From assembly GCA_005881995.1 (NCBI GenBank), contig VBHV01000136.1, forward strand, positions 1 through 8,833: a stretch of DNA of 8,833 nt, read 5' to 3'. Below, in pieces: positions 1 through 6,659 of this stretch. Every line of letters begins with the position of its first letter. The first letter of the stretch is position 1. Source of the stretch: Chloroflexota bacterium. GTDB taxonomy: Bacteria > Chloroflexota > Ktedonobacteria > Ktedonobacterales > Ktedonobacteraceae. The notes beneath the pieces were generated by a model. The model worked only from the letters and a program-made list of their open reading frames with translations, ran no database searches and was not told the DNA's origin. The position numbers and the translations under genes were made by a program.

Positions 1-876
1 GAAAAGCAGGGTGATAGGCAGATCACGCCAATCAAGCAGGAAGAGCCGAACACGGCGCTACTGGCCGCAACGGGAGGGCTGGCCGTTATGCTTGGGCAGC
101 TGGTTGCCTATTTCAATAACCGGGCACATATCGATGACCTGGATGTCCTCAGCTTTAGCCTGCACCACCTGTTCTGTCGTGTGGATTTCCTCTACAATAC
201 AACCCTGCCAGCATTGGCAACATGGACAAAATCGCTGCAAGCAGGCCAGACAGGTCACCCACCTCACCTTGCCCACCCGGCATACCGGCAGCAGGATGTA
301 CGCCAACGGCAGCAAGTCTGGACACAGCTTCAGGCAATCAATCGCACACTTGACCGTATGGAGCCGCTCTGCCATCTCCTCAGCGATGCAGCCGAGTGTG
401 TCCTCGAGCGTTTCGATTTGAGCAGCGATATACTGGGTTTCGCGGAAAGTGGCAAACCACCCGCGTCTCCGCGATCAGAACTGGAGCATGACGACCAGCA
501 GGACTGGGTGCAGATCATCGACATGGAACGCTGGGAGCAGGCCTTTACCGCCATCGCGCAGACCCTTTTTTCCTGGCAGGAACAGCACAGCATGCTCCCC
601 TCGTTCGCTGCCCAGTTCGCACACCTGCTCCCGACTGCGCCAACCCTGCCTGAACTCGATGCAGCTTTCGCCACCATACTTGACAGCGCGGGCGCAATCT
701 ATGGCGATATTCTACCCGGCTTCCGCGCTATCCTCTCGGCAGATGAGGCGATGATTGCCGCGCTGCTGTACGACCTGATGCAGCAGTCAGATCAGTTGTT
801 GATGAAGTTCGATACGACCCTTGAACCCATGAATACCCTCATCAAACACTACGCCATCGGGTCAGAACTGAGCTAA
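1..876 (+). CDS. Hypothetical protein, 5' end cut by the window edge
   Basis: The reading frame is open from base 1 and ends at TAA 874-876, giving 291 visible residues. I do not recognise the family. The protein looks soluble and mainly alpha-helical: it has long amphipathic stretches rich in Leu, Gln and Asp, and no clear membrane segment or signal peptide. A low-complexity linker (GKPPASPRSELEHDDQQ) separates an N-terminal helical part from a C-terminal one that contains WVQIIDMERWEQAF. The start is uncertain. ATG 88 has GGGAGGG about 9 bases upstream and could initiate a 262-residue protein. The residues encoded before it (NTALLAATGGLAV) also read like normal protein, so I annotate the gene as partial. 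It lies on the same strand as the next gene, 130 bases upstream of it. No function can be assigned. Confidence 0.7.
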   Translation, partial: EKQGDRQITPIKQEEPNTALLAATGGLAVMLGQLVAYFNNRAHIDDLDVLSFSLHHLFCRVDFLYNTTLPALATWTKSLQAGQTGHPPHLAHPAYRQQDVRQRQQVWTQLQAINRTLDRMEPLCHLLSDAAECVLERFDLSSDILGFAESGKPPASPRSELEHDDQQDWVQIIDMERWEQAFTAIAQTLFSWQEQHSMLPSFAAQFAHLLPTAPTLPELDAAFATILDSAGAIYGDILPGFRAILSADEAMIAALLYDLMQQSDQLLMKFDTTLEPMNTLIKHYAIGSELS

Positions 877-882
877 TCGTAT

Positions 883-908
883 CTTAACCATAAGCGATAG
901 GTCTTAAC
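883..908. repeat. Direct repeat of TCTTAAC, 20 bp apart
   Basis: TCTTAAC occurs at 882-888 and again at 902-908, in the gap upstream of the GGDEF/MshEN-like gene. The 20-bp period places both copies on about the same face of the helix, which is typical of tandem regulator sites. The core resembles the TTAAC units of Pho boxes in several phyla. That identity is speculative. Confidence 0.3.
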
Positions 909-993
909 AGGAATGTAACCCTATTGATGCTTTATTCCCAACGGTCCTCATGTAGGATGAAAGATACAGGCGCACTTGTGCGTACTTGCTCAT

Positions 994-999
994 AAGGAG
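994..999 (+). promoter_or_regulatory. Ribosome binding site fixing the start at 1007
   Basis: AAGGAG lies 7 bases before ATG 1007. It supports that codon over the in-frame TTG at 986. Confidence 0.75.
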
Positions 1000-1006
1000 C
1001 CAGAGG

Positions 1007-1846
1007 ATGGGCTACGAAGCTATAACTCTTCCAGCGACGGAAGCGATTCATTCGCATTACACCTATGAAACGGTCGGGACTCTCTCACCCATTAGAGCGG
1101 CAATGGAAGCTTTACTCTCGTGCGGGATGGAGCAGATCTCACTGGTTATCATTAAGCTGATTTATGACCAGGATTATCGTGTATCATTGGCCGGGCAGAG
1201 CAGCGCCTATCTCTTGAACAATCTTCGTCCACTGGTGCGCAAAACGGACAACGTTTTTCTACTGGATACCAGCATGGTTTTTGTTTTGCGCACGGCCACC
1301 CAGGATGGGGGCGCTATTGTGCAGGACCGTCTATGGGAGGCCCTGCTCTGGCGTATTCATAACATGACCGAAAGAGATGTACCGCGCCCTCGCAGCATGA
1401 CCATTGGCCATAGTGGCTATCTAGAGTCCGGTGCCTGCATAGAAGCCTGTATCGAAGCAGCCGAAGCCGTCAGTCAAGGCTACTATTGGCAGCCTGAAAA
1501 GCCTTCACGGAAACCGGCGCGGCAATCCCAGCCACGGACATTACAGACCGCAACAGAAGAAACCGTAGCGGAGCTTCCAGCACTCGCGCGCAAACTGGGA
1601 ATTCCTTACCTGATACTTCTACCACGCAAAATGCCCGCGGGCGTGCAGCGTCTCGTCAATCCGAAGCTGGCCCAAGAATTGCACTGCTTTCCCGTTGGGC
1701 GCGAGCGCAACATGCTCACAGTCGCGATGCTCAATCCACAGGATCGTACAGTATTAGATCGCCTGCACCAGGAGACAGGTCTGCTCATCTTCCCGGTATT
1801 GACACATCCAGAAGCTTTGCAGCGAGCACTTGAACAATTGGTTTGA
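1007..1846 (+). CDS. Degenerate GGDEF-like protein with C-terminal GspE/MshE N-domain-like region
   Basis: This 279-residue protein starts at ATG 1007, preceded by AAGGAG at 994-999 with 7-base spacing. A TTG 21 bases upstream is in frame but lies before that site. Residues about 28-160 follow the pattern of a GGDEF domain: a hydrophobic strand (ISLVIIKLIY), then LVRKTDNVFLLD, a strand and Gly turn, RLWEALL, and SMTIGHSGY near 130-138. The GG(D/E)EF signature is replaced by LLDTSM, so cyclase activity is unlikely. A polar linker (about 163-190) leads to residues 190-279, which resemble the GspE/PilB N-terminal domain (T2SSE_N): LGIPYLILLP, LVNPKLAQEL, LTVAMLNPQD, then TGLLIFPVL. The 24-residue c-di-GMP motif of canonical MshEN domains is not evident. 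A regulatory or scaffold role in signalling is inferred, not shown. No ATPase domain follows, so this is not a secretion ATPase. Confidence 0.7.
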   Translation: MGYEAITLPATEAIHSHYTYETVGTLSPIRAAMEALLSCGMEQISLVIIKLIYDQDYRVSLAGQSSAYLLNNLRPLVRKTDNVFLLDTSMVFVLRTATQDGGAIVQDRLWEALLWRIHNMTERDVPRPRSMTIGHSGYLESGACIEACIEAAEAVSQGYYWQPEKPSRKPARQSQPRTLQTATEETVAELPALARKLGIPYLILLPRKMPAGVQRLVNPKLAQELHCFPVGRERNMLTVAMLNPQDRTVLDRLHQETGLLIFPVLTHPEALQRALEQLV

Positions 1847-1873
1847 GAGGGATACAATGCTGGAGAGCATTTC

Positions 1874-1951
1874 GTAGGGGCGAGATTTATCGCGCCCGTT
1901 CTAGCGGAGGAAGATATCCGGCAATGTGGGCGCGGTGAATCTCGCCCCTAC
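1874..1951. repeat. Inverted pair of dispersed palindromic units (copy 1)
   Basis: Two 24-base arms (1874-1897 and 1928-1951) are reverse complements apart from two positions. Each reads GTAGGGGCGAGATT, then three variable bases, then CGCGCCC. Each arm is itself close to a palindrome. Thirty bases separate the arms. The same unit recurs at 4689-4714 and 5900-5965, which makes it a dispersed repeat family. The right arm ends 5 bases before the epimerase ribosome binding site (AAAGGGA, 1957-1963). Confidence 0.85.
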
Positions 1952-1974
1952 AATAGAAAGGGACTTTTTTCTAC

Positions 1975-2898
1975 ATGAGAATATTAGTCACCGGAGGAGC
2001 CGGTTTCATCGGGTCACACATTGTGGATCAATGCGTGGCTCTGGGCCATGAAGTCGCTATTGTGGATAATCTTTGGGAAGAAGGCGGTGGCAAAAAAGAG
2101 AACCTCAATTCCAAAGCAACATTCTACCGCGCTGATATCACCGATGAGGCAACACTCCAGAAAATCTTTGATGAAGTTCGCCCGGAAATCGTCAGCCACC
2201 AGGCAGCGCAGCACAGTGTGGCGATCTCGACCAAAAATCCCCAGCTTGATGCGCGCGTCAACGTGCTTGGCCTGCTGAATGTGTTGACCAATTGCACCCG
2301 TATTGGAACGCGCAAAATCATCTTTGCCTCTTCTGGCGCGACCTATGGCACTCCTGCCCGCCTGCCCATCGATGAAGAAGTACCGCAGCGTCCAGAGTCG
2401 CCCTACGGCATCACTAAGATGGTCACGGAACACTATTTACGCTACTGGCAGGAGGCGAACGGGCTGACCTATACCGCGCTGCGCTACGGCAACGTCTATG
2501 GCCCGCGCCAGGACCCCAATGGAGAAGCCGGGGTGATCGCTATCTTTGCCAAACGCTTCCTCAATCACGATAGCGTACGCATCGACTGGGACGGCGAACA
2601 GCAGAAAGACTACGTGTTCGTCGAAGACGTGGCGCGGGCTAATGTGCTTGCCATCGATCATGGCGATAACGATATCTTTTGTATCGGCACAGGGCGAGGC
2701 GCATCGGTCAACGAACTCTACCACACGCTGGAAAAGATCACCGGGTACGCGCCGGAGATTGTCCGCGCACCCAAACGCCCCGGCGATATCTACCTGGCCT
2801 ACTTCGATTGCAGCAAGGCCGAGCGCGTCCTGGGTTGGAAACCACAGGTCACTCTCGAAGAGGGTATGGCAAAGACGGTAGATTTCTTCAGAAAGTAA
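1975..2898 (+). CDS. NAD-dependent epimerase/dehydratase (UDP-glucose 4-epimerase-like, extended SDR)
   Basis: The 307-residue product is a full-length extended short-chain dehydrogenase/reductase acting on nucleotide sugars. The N-terminal Rossmann motif GGAGFIG is at residues 7-13, and the acidic residue D31 of VDN binds the NAD ribose. The active site shows SSGATYG at 119-125 and the catalytic pair Y144/K148 in PYGITK. Substrate-domain landmarks LRYGNVYGPRQDP (about 169-181) and DYVFVEDVA (212-220) follow, and the C-terminus has the family's LGWKP segment. These are hallmarks of GalE-like 4-epimerases, but the exact sugar cannot be read from the sequence. The start at ATG 1975 follows AAAGGGA (1957-1963) with 11-base spacing, which is rather long. 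The gene lies next to a repeat pair and converges on the heptose genes. It probably supplies sugar nucleotides for the same glycan. Confidence 0.9.
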   Translation: MRILVTGGAGFIGSHIVDQCVALGHEVAIVDNLWEEGGGKKENLNSKATFYRADITDEATLQKIFDEVRPEIVSHQAAQHSVAISTKNPQLDARVNVLGLLNVLTNCTRIGTRKIIFASSGATYGTPARLPIDEEVPQRPESPYGITKMVTEHYLRYWQEANGLTYTALRYGNVYGPRQDPNGEAGVIAIFAKRFLNHDSVRIDWDGEQQKDYVFVEDVARANVLAIDHGDNDIFCIGTGRGASVNELYHTLEKITGYAPEIVRAPKRPGDIYLAYFDCSKAERVLGWKPQVTLEEGMAKTVDFFRK

Positions 2899-2901
2899 TG
2901 C

Positions 2902-2950
2902 ATACCAACAAAAAACCTGTCCTGGCCTGGGACAGGTTTTTTGTTGGTAT
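2902..2950. terminator. Bidirectional intrinsic terminator between convergent genes
   Basis: A perfect 21-bp stem (2902-2922 with 2930-2950) closes a 7-base loop, TGGCCTG. The GC-bearing core ACCTGTCC/GGACAGGT is flanked by A6 on the left and T6 on the right, so either strand yields a hairpin followed by a U tract. The hairpin starts 3 bases after the epimerase stop and ends 4 bases before the isomerase stop. It serves both transcripts. Confidence 0.95.
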
Positions 2951-2954
2951 CTTC

Positions 2955-3548
2955 TTAATTCGTTCCGGCGAGCGAGAGCGCTTGCGCGTAGGAGCGCACA
3001 ACCTCGCGCATATGGCGCGTAATCACGTGAGCAAGGATCATATGCGCGTCCTCTTCCTGTTCGATATTTTGGCCAGGAGCCAGCACAGCGGCATCAACAA
3101 TATTCTTGAGCTTTCCTCCGGTCGCTCCCAGCAGGCCGATAGTGGCTGCGCGGCTCTGCCGCGCCAGCTTTACGGCGTTAATCACATTTGGTGAATTGCC
3201 GCTCGCGCTGATGCCGATAACCACATCGCCCGGCTCGATCAAGTTCGCCAGTTGTTCCGCAAAAATGTGTTCATAATGAGTATCATTGCTCCATGCCGTG
3301 ATGAGGGGGACATGATCGGTTAGCGAGATGGCCTTCAGACGAGGCGCGCCCGGCATAATGGTATTCTTTGCCAGGTCGAGCGCGAAATGAGAAGCAGTAG
3401 CGGCGCTTCCACCATTGCCCATCACGAAAATACGGTGCCCATTATGATAGGCTTCTTCCAGGATGGATAACACCGCCTGGAGATCGGAAAGCGAGATGGC
3501 CTGCATCATCTGTTCAAGCTCGCTGAAGTAATTGGTGATCGACTCCAC
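2955..3548 (-). CDS. gmhA: SIS-domain phosphosugar isomerase, GmhA-like (sedoheptulose-7-phosphate isomerase)
   Basis: This 197-residue protein is the usual GmhA/DiaA length and would isomerise sedoheptulose 7-phosphate to D-glycero-D-manno-heptose 7-phosphate in the cytoplasm. The SIS phosphosugar-binding loops are MGNGGSAATASHF (43-55) and ISASGNSPN (113-121). At the metal site of E. coli GmhA (H61, E65, Q172, H180) I align H54, D58, E166 and H174, so two ligands are conservatively changed. The start is GTG at 3546-3548. Its Shine-Dalgarno AAGGAAGG (3559-3566) lies inside the last codons of the upstream kinase gene, and only 3549-3554 separate the two genes, so translational coupling is likely. 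Pairing with a HddA-type kinase supports the heptose assignment. Another SIS isomerase specificity remains possible. Confidence 0.85.
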   Translation of the reverse strand: MESITNYFSELEQMMQAISLSDLQAVLSILEEAYHNGHRIFVMGNGGSAATASHFALDLAKNTIMPGAPRLKAISLTDHVPLITAWSNDTHYEHIFAEQLANLIEPGDVVIGISASGNSPNVINAVKLARQSRAATIGLLGATGGKLKNIVDAAVLAPGQNIEQEEDAHMILAHVITRHMREVVRSYAQALSLAGTN

Positions 3549-3554
3549 GATGTC

Positions 3555-4643
3555 CTATCCTTCCTTTGCTAGCGAAATGAGTGCGCCCGGTGACTCTCTC
3601 GGATCAGCATAGGGCGCGACCCACAGATTATTAAAGTTGGCAACATTCAATAATACCTTCGCGCCCGAATGATCGAAGCGGAAATTCATGCGCTTCAAAC
3701 CGCGCTTCTCTAATGCCTCGGTGACGGGGTTCTGCCTCCCCTCGGGACAGTACAGCAGCAGGAAGCCGCCACCGCCCGCTCCCGTAATTTTGCCCGCGGT
3801 CGCCCCGTGCTCCAAGGCCAGGCTATAGCACTCATCGATGAAACTGGTCGAAAGGTTTGGGGCGAGACGGCGTTTCTCCTGCCAGGAATAGTGGAGCAGG
3901 CGCGCGAACTCATCCAGGTCGCCCCGTTCAAGGCACGCCTGCACCTCTACGGCTACCTGCTTGATATGGTGCAGCGCCTGCAACACCGCGTCATCACGGT
4001 CCTCGGTAGATTTGCGCTGGTGTTTGAGGATAGAAGTTGATTCCCGTGAACTGCCCGTAAAGAACAGCATCAACCGGTTTTCAAGCGTCTGGAGTACGTC
4101 GCGCGCGATCTTCAACGGTTCGACCGTCACGCCCTCGCTGCTAAACGTGATTTTATTCAGCCCCCCGAAGGCCGCCGCGTATTGATCCTGTTTGCCTATC
4201 GGCATGCCCATCTTGCTAATCTCGATGGAGGAGGCGAGTTCCGCTACCTGCTGCTTGGTCATCGGCTGCTCAAGCAAAGTTGAGATTGCGCGCACCATCG
4301 TCACGGCTGCCGCGCTCGATGAACCCAGTCCGGTACCAGGGGGCACCTCGCTGGCAACAAAGAGGTTGATACCCCGGCGGATTCCAAAATGATGTAAGAT
4401 GGCTTTAGGAAGAGCTAAATCGCCATTCCAGAAGAGATCATTATAGGGAGAATGGCGAAACAGTGAACGATAGTCAGCCGAGATCACCTGGAGATCATCC
4501 GCATCTTCAGTGGTAATAATGGCATAAAAGTATTTATTAATTGCTGTACTGATTACCAGACCACCATATTTCGCATAATATGCCTCAAGATCAGTTCCTC
4601 CACCCCCAAAACTGATGCGCATGGGCGCTCTCGCAATTAGCAT
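3555..4643 (-). CDS. hddA: GHMP kinase, HddA-like (D-glycero-D-manno-heptose 7-phosphate kinase)
   Basis: The 362-residue GHMP-superfamily kinase probably phosphorylates heptose 7-phosphate at C1, giving the alpha-1,7-bisphosphate on the route to GDP-heptose. The N-terminal signature RAPMRISFGGGGTDL (5-19) is typical of the HddA/fucokinase branch. The ATP-binding motif PPGTGLGSSSAAA spans 101-113 and motif 3, KITGAGGGGF, spans 285-294. I chose ATG 4641-4643 because family members begin MLIARAPMRISFGGGGTD. An upstream in-frame ATG would add 20 residues read through a palindromic repeat. The Shine-Dalgarno GAAGAGAG is weak. The gene is downstream of sat, separated by two adjacent hairpins, and immediately upstream of gmhA. 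A fucose or other sugar kinase specificity is the main alternative. GmhB and HddC, which would complete GDP-heptose, are not in the window. Confidence 0.87.
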   Translation of the reverse strand: MLIARAPMRISFGGGGTDLEAYYAKYGGLVISTAINKYFYAIITTEDADDLQVISADYRSLFRHSPYNDLFWNGDLALPKAILHHFGIRRGINLFVASEVPPGTGLGSSSAAAVTMVRAISTLLEQPMTKQQVAELASSIEISKMGMPIGKQDQYAAAFGGLNKITFSSEGVTVEPLKIARDVLQTLENRLMLFFTGSSRESTSILKHQRKSTEDRDDAVLQALHHIKQVAVEVQACLERGDLDEFARLLHYSWQEKRRLAPNLSTSFIDECYSLALEHGATAGKITGAGGGGFLLLYCPEGRQNPVTEALEKRGLKRMNFRFDHSGAKVLLNVANFNNLWVAPYADPRESPGALISLAKEG

Positions 4644-4667
4644 TGTTTTTTCTCTCTTCTTATCATG

Positions 4668-4688
4668 CTCATCTATAATAAGGATGAG
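4668..4688. repeat. Small inverted repeat in the sat-hddA gap
   Basis: CTCATC (4668-4673) and GATGAG (4683-4688) form a 6-bp stem around an AT-rich 9-base loop. The stem directly abuts the large palindrome at 4689-4712, so the sat-hddA transcript would carry two hairpins in tandem. A U tract is missing, so strong termination is not expected. Confidence 0.55.
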
Positions 4689-4714
4689 AGGGGCGCGATG
4701 CATCGCGCCCCTAC
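4689..4714. repeat. Dispersed palindromic unit (copy 2), perfect 24-bp palindrome
   Basis: Bases 4689-4712 are a perfect palindrome with half-site AGGGGCGCGATG, and they continue into CTAC-type flank sequence on the right. On the minus strand this reads GTAGGGGCGCGAT, the same unit as in the repeats at 1874-1951 and 5900-5965, but here as a single copy. It lies in the 77-bp gap between sat and the hddA-like gene. Confidence 0.85.
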
Positions 4715-4720
4715 CCTTGT

Positions 4721-5884
4721 TTATGCCACCGGTTGGCGCATCGCTTCGATGAGTACCTTCGCGACTTCCGGACGGGAGAACTCGCGCGGTGGAATCTCGC
4801 CAGCCTGCAACATCTGGCGCACCCTGGTGCCACTGAGCGTCACGTGCTGCTCATTGCCGTGCGGGCAGGTTTTCGATGATGCCATCGAATCACAGGTGCG
4901 GCAGAAGAAGGTATGATCGAAGAACATGGGCGTGATGCCAAGCTTGGCGGCATCAAAGTTCGCGAATATATAATGCGCATCATACGTGCCATAATAGTTG
5001 CCTACGCCTGCGTGGTCGCGCCCGACGATGAAATGCGAACAGCCGTAGTTCTTGCGCATCAACGCGTGGAAAACGGCTTCACGCGGGCCAGCATAGCGCA
5101 TAGCGGCAGGCAGCACGCCAAGAATCACGCGATCCGCCGGATAGTAGTTTGCCAATAAGACTTCGTAACAGCGCATGCGCACGTCAGCCGGGATATCATC
5201 GCCCTTGGTATCGCCCACCAGGGGATGCAGGTAGAGACCGTCAACAGTCTCTAAGGCGCACTTTTGAATGTACTCGTGCGCGCGATGCACGGGGTTACGC
5301 GTCTGGAAGCCGACAACCCGTTTCCAGCCACGCTCCGCGAACTGCTGGCGAGCCTGCGTGGGAGTAAAGCGATACCTGGCAAAGGCCTGGTGCTGCAGCG
5401 CGACAACCCGCACAGGGCCACCTAGCAGGACATCTCCCTGCGAGTAGAGAACCTTTACCCCGGGGTGCGCATCTTCCGTCGTGCGATAAACCTTGTCGGC
5501 CTCCAGTTCCTTGTCATAACCAAACTTCTCTTCGATGGTCATAACCGCCTGCAATGCCCCCTGAACCACGAGCGCGACCTGCGAACCTTCTTTCAACGCG
5601 CTCGCCTGCTCTGTGCTGACGGCGAGGGTAATCGGCACCGACCAGGGCAAGCCATTGCTCAGGTGCATGTCGTTCACGCTGCCCAGGTAATCGGCGCGCG
5701 TCATGAAGCCGCCTAACGGGCTATACGCGCCGATAGCCAGCATCTCCAGGTCAGCTAACTGGCGAGAGCCAATTTCCACCTGGGGAAGCCCTTTCGCGCG
5801 CTCACGCAGCTCGTCCTGCTCTTGCTCGCTCGCCATATTCAAGATCAGTTCCCCACCATGAGGAGCAATCAAACCGTTTATCAT
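4721..5884 (-). CDS. sat: ATP sulfurylase (sulfate adenylyltransferase)
   Basis: This 387-residue single-chain ATP sulfurylase makes adenosine 5'-phosphosulfate and pyrophosphate from ATP and sulfate. The substrate motif [10 protein letters not shown] is at 194-203 (QxRNP plus HxxH), and the second nucleotide motif GRDHAG is at 288-293. C328, C331, C340 and H347 form the zinc-site pattern seen in homo-oligomeric bacterial enzymes such as that of Thermus. The preferred start is ATG 5882-5884, giving [13 protein letters not shown], with AAGGTG (5893-5898) 8 bases upstream. An in-frame ATG at 5945-5947 would add 21 residues (including DKSRPYEG) translated from a palindromic repeat and is rejected. 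The gene follows cysC, so the two proteins make PAPS in sequence. The enzyme is the Sat type, not the CysDN type. Confidence 0.95.
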   Translation of the reverse strand: MINGLIAPHGGELILNMASEQEQDELRERAKGLPQVEIGSRQLADLEMLAIGAYSPLGGFMTRADYLGSVNDMHLSNGLPWSVPITLAVSTEQASALKEGSQVALVVQGALQAVMTIEEKFGYDKELEADKVYRTTEDAHPGVKVLYSQGDVLLGGPVRVVALQHQAFARYRFTPTQARQQFAERGWKRVVGFQTRNPVHRAHEYIQKCALETVDGLYLHPLVGDTKGDDIPADVRMRCYEVLLANYYPADRVILGVLPAAMRYAGPREAVFHALMRKNYGCSHFIVGRDHAGVGNYYGTYDAHYIFANFDAAKLGITPMFFDHTFFCRTCDSMASSKTCPHGNEQHVTLSGTRVRQMLQAGEIPPREFSRPEVAKVLIEAMRQPVA

Positions 5885-5892
5885 GTCTTTGT

Positions 5893-5898
5893 CACCTT
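5893..5898 (-). promoter_or_regulatory. Ribosome binding site fixing the sat start
   Basis: On the minus strand AAGGTG lies 8 bases before ATG 5884. Its upstream edge is one base from the palindromic repeat arm at 5900-5923, so hairpin formation could affect access to it. Confidence 0.65.
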
Positions 5899-5899
5899 C

Positions 5900-5965
5900 G
5901 TAGGGACGCGATTTATCGCGTCCATCTGGTACATTGGTAGTGGGCACAATAAATTGCGCCCCTCC
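5900..5965. repeat. Inverted pair of dispersed palindromic units (copy 3)
   Basis: The arms at 5900-5923 and 5942-5965 are imperfect reverse complements separated by 18 bases. The left arm contains GGACGCGAT-TT-ATCGCGTCC, itself a 9-bp hairpin with a 2-base centre. The right arm, read on the minus strand, is the diverged form GGGGCGCAATTTATTGTGCC. The pair fills most of the 86-bp gap between cysC and sat. Confidence 0.85.
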
Positions 5966-5970
5966 ACAAT

Positions 5971-6567
5971 TTACAGGTAGCCCAGCGCCGCGAGACGCTC
6001 GGTCACAACTTTCGCTTCCTCTTCGGGCGCTTCCTCTGATTCGAGGTAGCCCAGCTCTTCAAGCTTGGCGATAATGCGGGAGACGCTCTCTTCAACCGTC
6101 TCTTTGTCGGTCTCAACCACCAGTTCAGGATGATCCGGCTCCTCGTAGGGATCGTCTACGCCGGTAAAGCCCTTGATCTTGCCCTCATCGGCCAGTTTAT
6201 AGAGGCCCTTGACGTCGCGCTGGCGGCAGACATCGATCGGACACTTCACGTAGACTTCGACGAAGTTACCGATATGATTGCGCGCCCACGCCCGTGTCTC
6301 GATATAGGGGGAGATGGCGGCGGAGATGCACGCTACACCGTTGCGCGTGAGCAGGCCGCACACAAATGCGATCCGCTTGATGTTGGTATCACGATCCTCT
6401 TTGCTGAAGCCCAGGCCTTTGCTCAGGTGCGTGCGCACGATATCGCCATCCAGTATCTCAACATTGCGCCCGCGCACCTTGAGACGCTGTTCGATCACCT
6501 CAGAAAGCGTGCTTTTGCCAGCGCCAGAAAGACCTGTAAACCAGAGAGTAAAACCAGTAGTTGCCAT
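5971..6567 (-). CDS. cysC: Adenylylsulfate (APS) kinase
   Basis: The 198-residue enzyme phosphorylates APS at the 3'-hydroxyl to give PAPS, the universal sulfuryl donor. The P-loop GLSGAGKST is at 12-20, the DGD motif at 40-42, and the APS-kinase serine loop ISPY at 85-88. [11 protein letters not shown] (134-144) is the conserved substrate-side segment. The start at ATG 6565-6567 is supported by GGAGGAAG just upstream. After the normal family end near residue 175 there is an acidic tail of about 23 residues. The tail ends in LAALGYL and echoes LEELGYL at 169-175. The gene lies 92 bases downstream of the phosphodiesterase gene and 86 bases upstream of sat, all on the same strand. With no reductase gene in view, its PAPS could feed either assimilation or sulfation. 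Confidence 0.95.
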   Translation of the reverse strand: MATTGFTLWFTGLSGAGKSTLSEVIEQRLKVRGRNVEILDGDIVRTHLSKGLGFSKEDRDTNIKRIAFVCGLLTRNGVACISAAISPYIETRAWARNHIGNFVEVYVKCPIDVCRQRDVKGLYKLADEGKIKGFTGVDDPYEEPDHPELVVETDKETVEESVSRIIAKLEELGYLESEEAPEEEAKVVTERLAALGYL

Positions 6568-6659
6568 GTTGTATTTCTTCCTCCAAATTGTTCGATAATC
6601 TTCGATGTAGTCAGGACCAGGCGACGCGCCTCAGCGCATATGGCCTCTGTCCGTATCTC

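Noticed and set aside
971..982. Short palindrome-like CGCACTTGTGCG before the gene at 1007
   Set aside because: The 5-bp arms are too short to distinguish from chance, and there is no second copy nearby.
2679..3194. A 171-codon plus-strand open frame across the convergent junction
   Set aside because: It overlaps the end of the epimerase gene in another frame, reads straight through the terminator hairpin and then runs antisense to gmhA.
1874..5965. Possible CRISPR-like array from the repeated units
   Set aside because: The units are scattered over 4 kb, paired as inverted copies, and lack regularly spaced direct repeats or cas genes.
6619..6631. Small hairpin AGGCG-ACG-CGCCT between the phosphodiesterase gene and cysC
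   Set aside because: The 5-bp stem has no U tract on the minus strand, so it is not a credible terminator. It may be chance.
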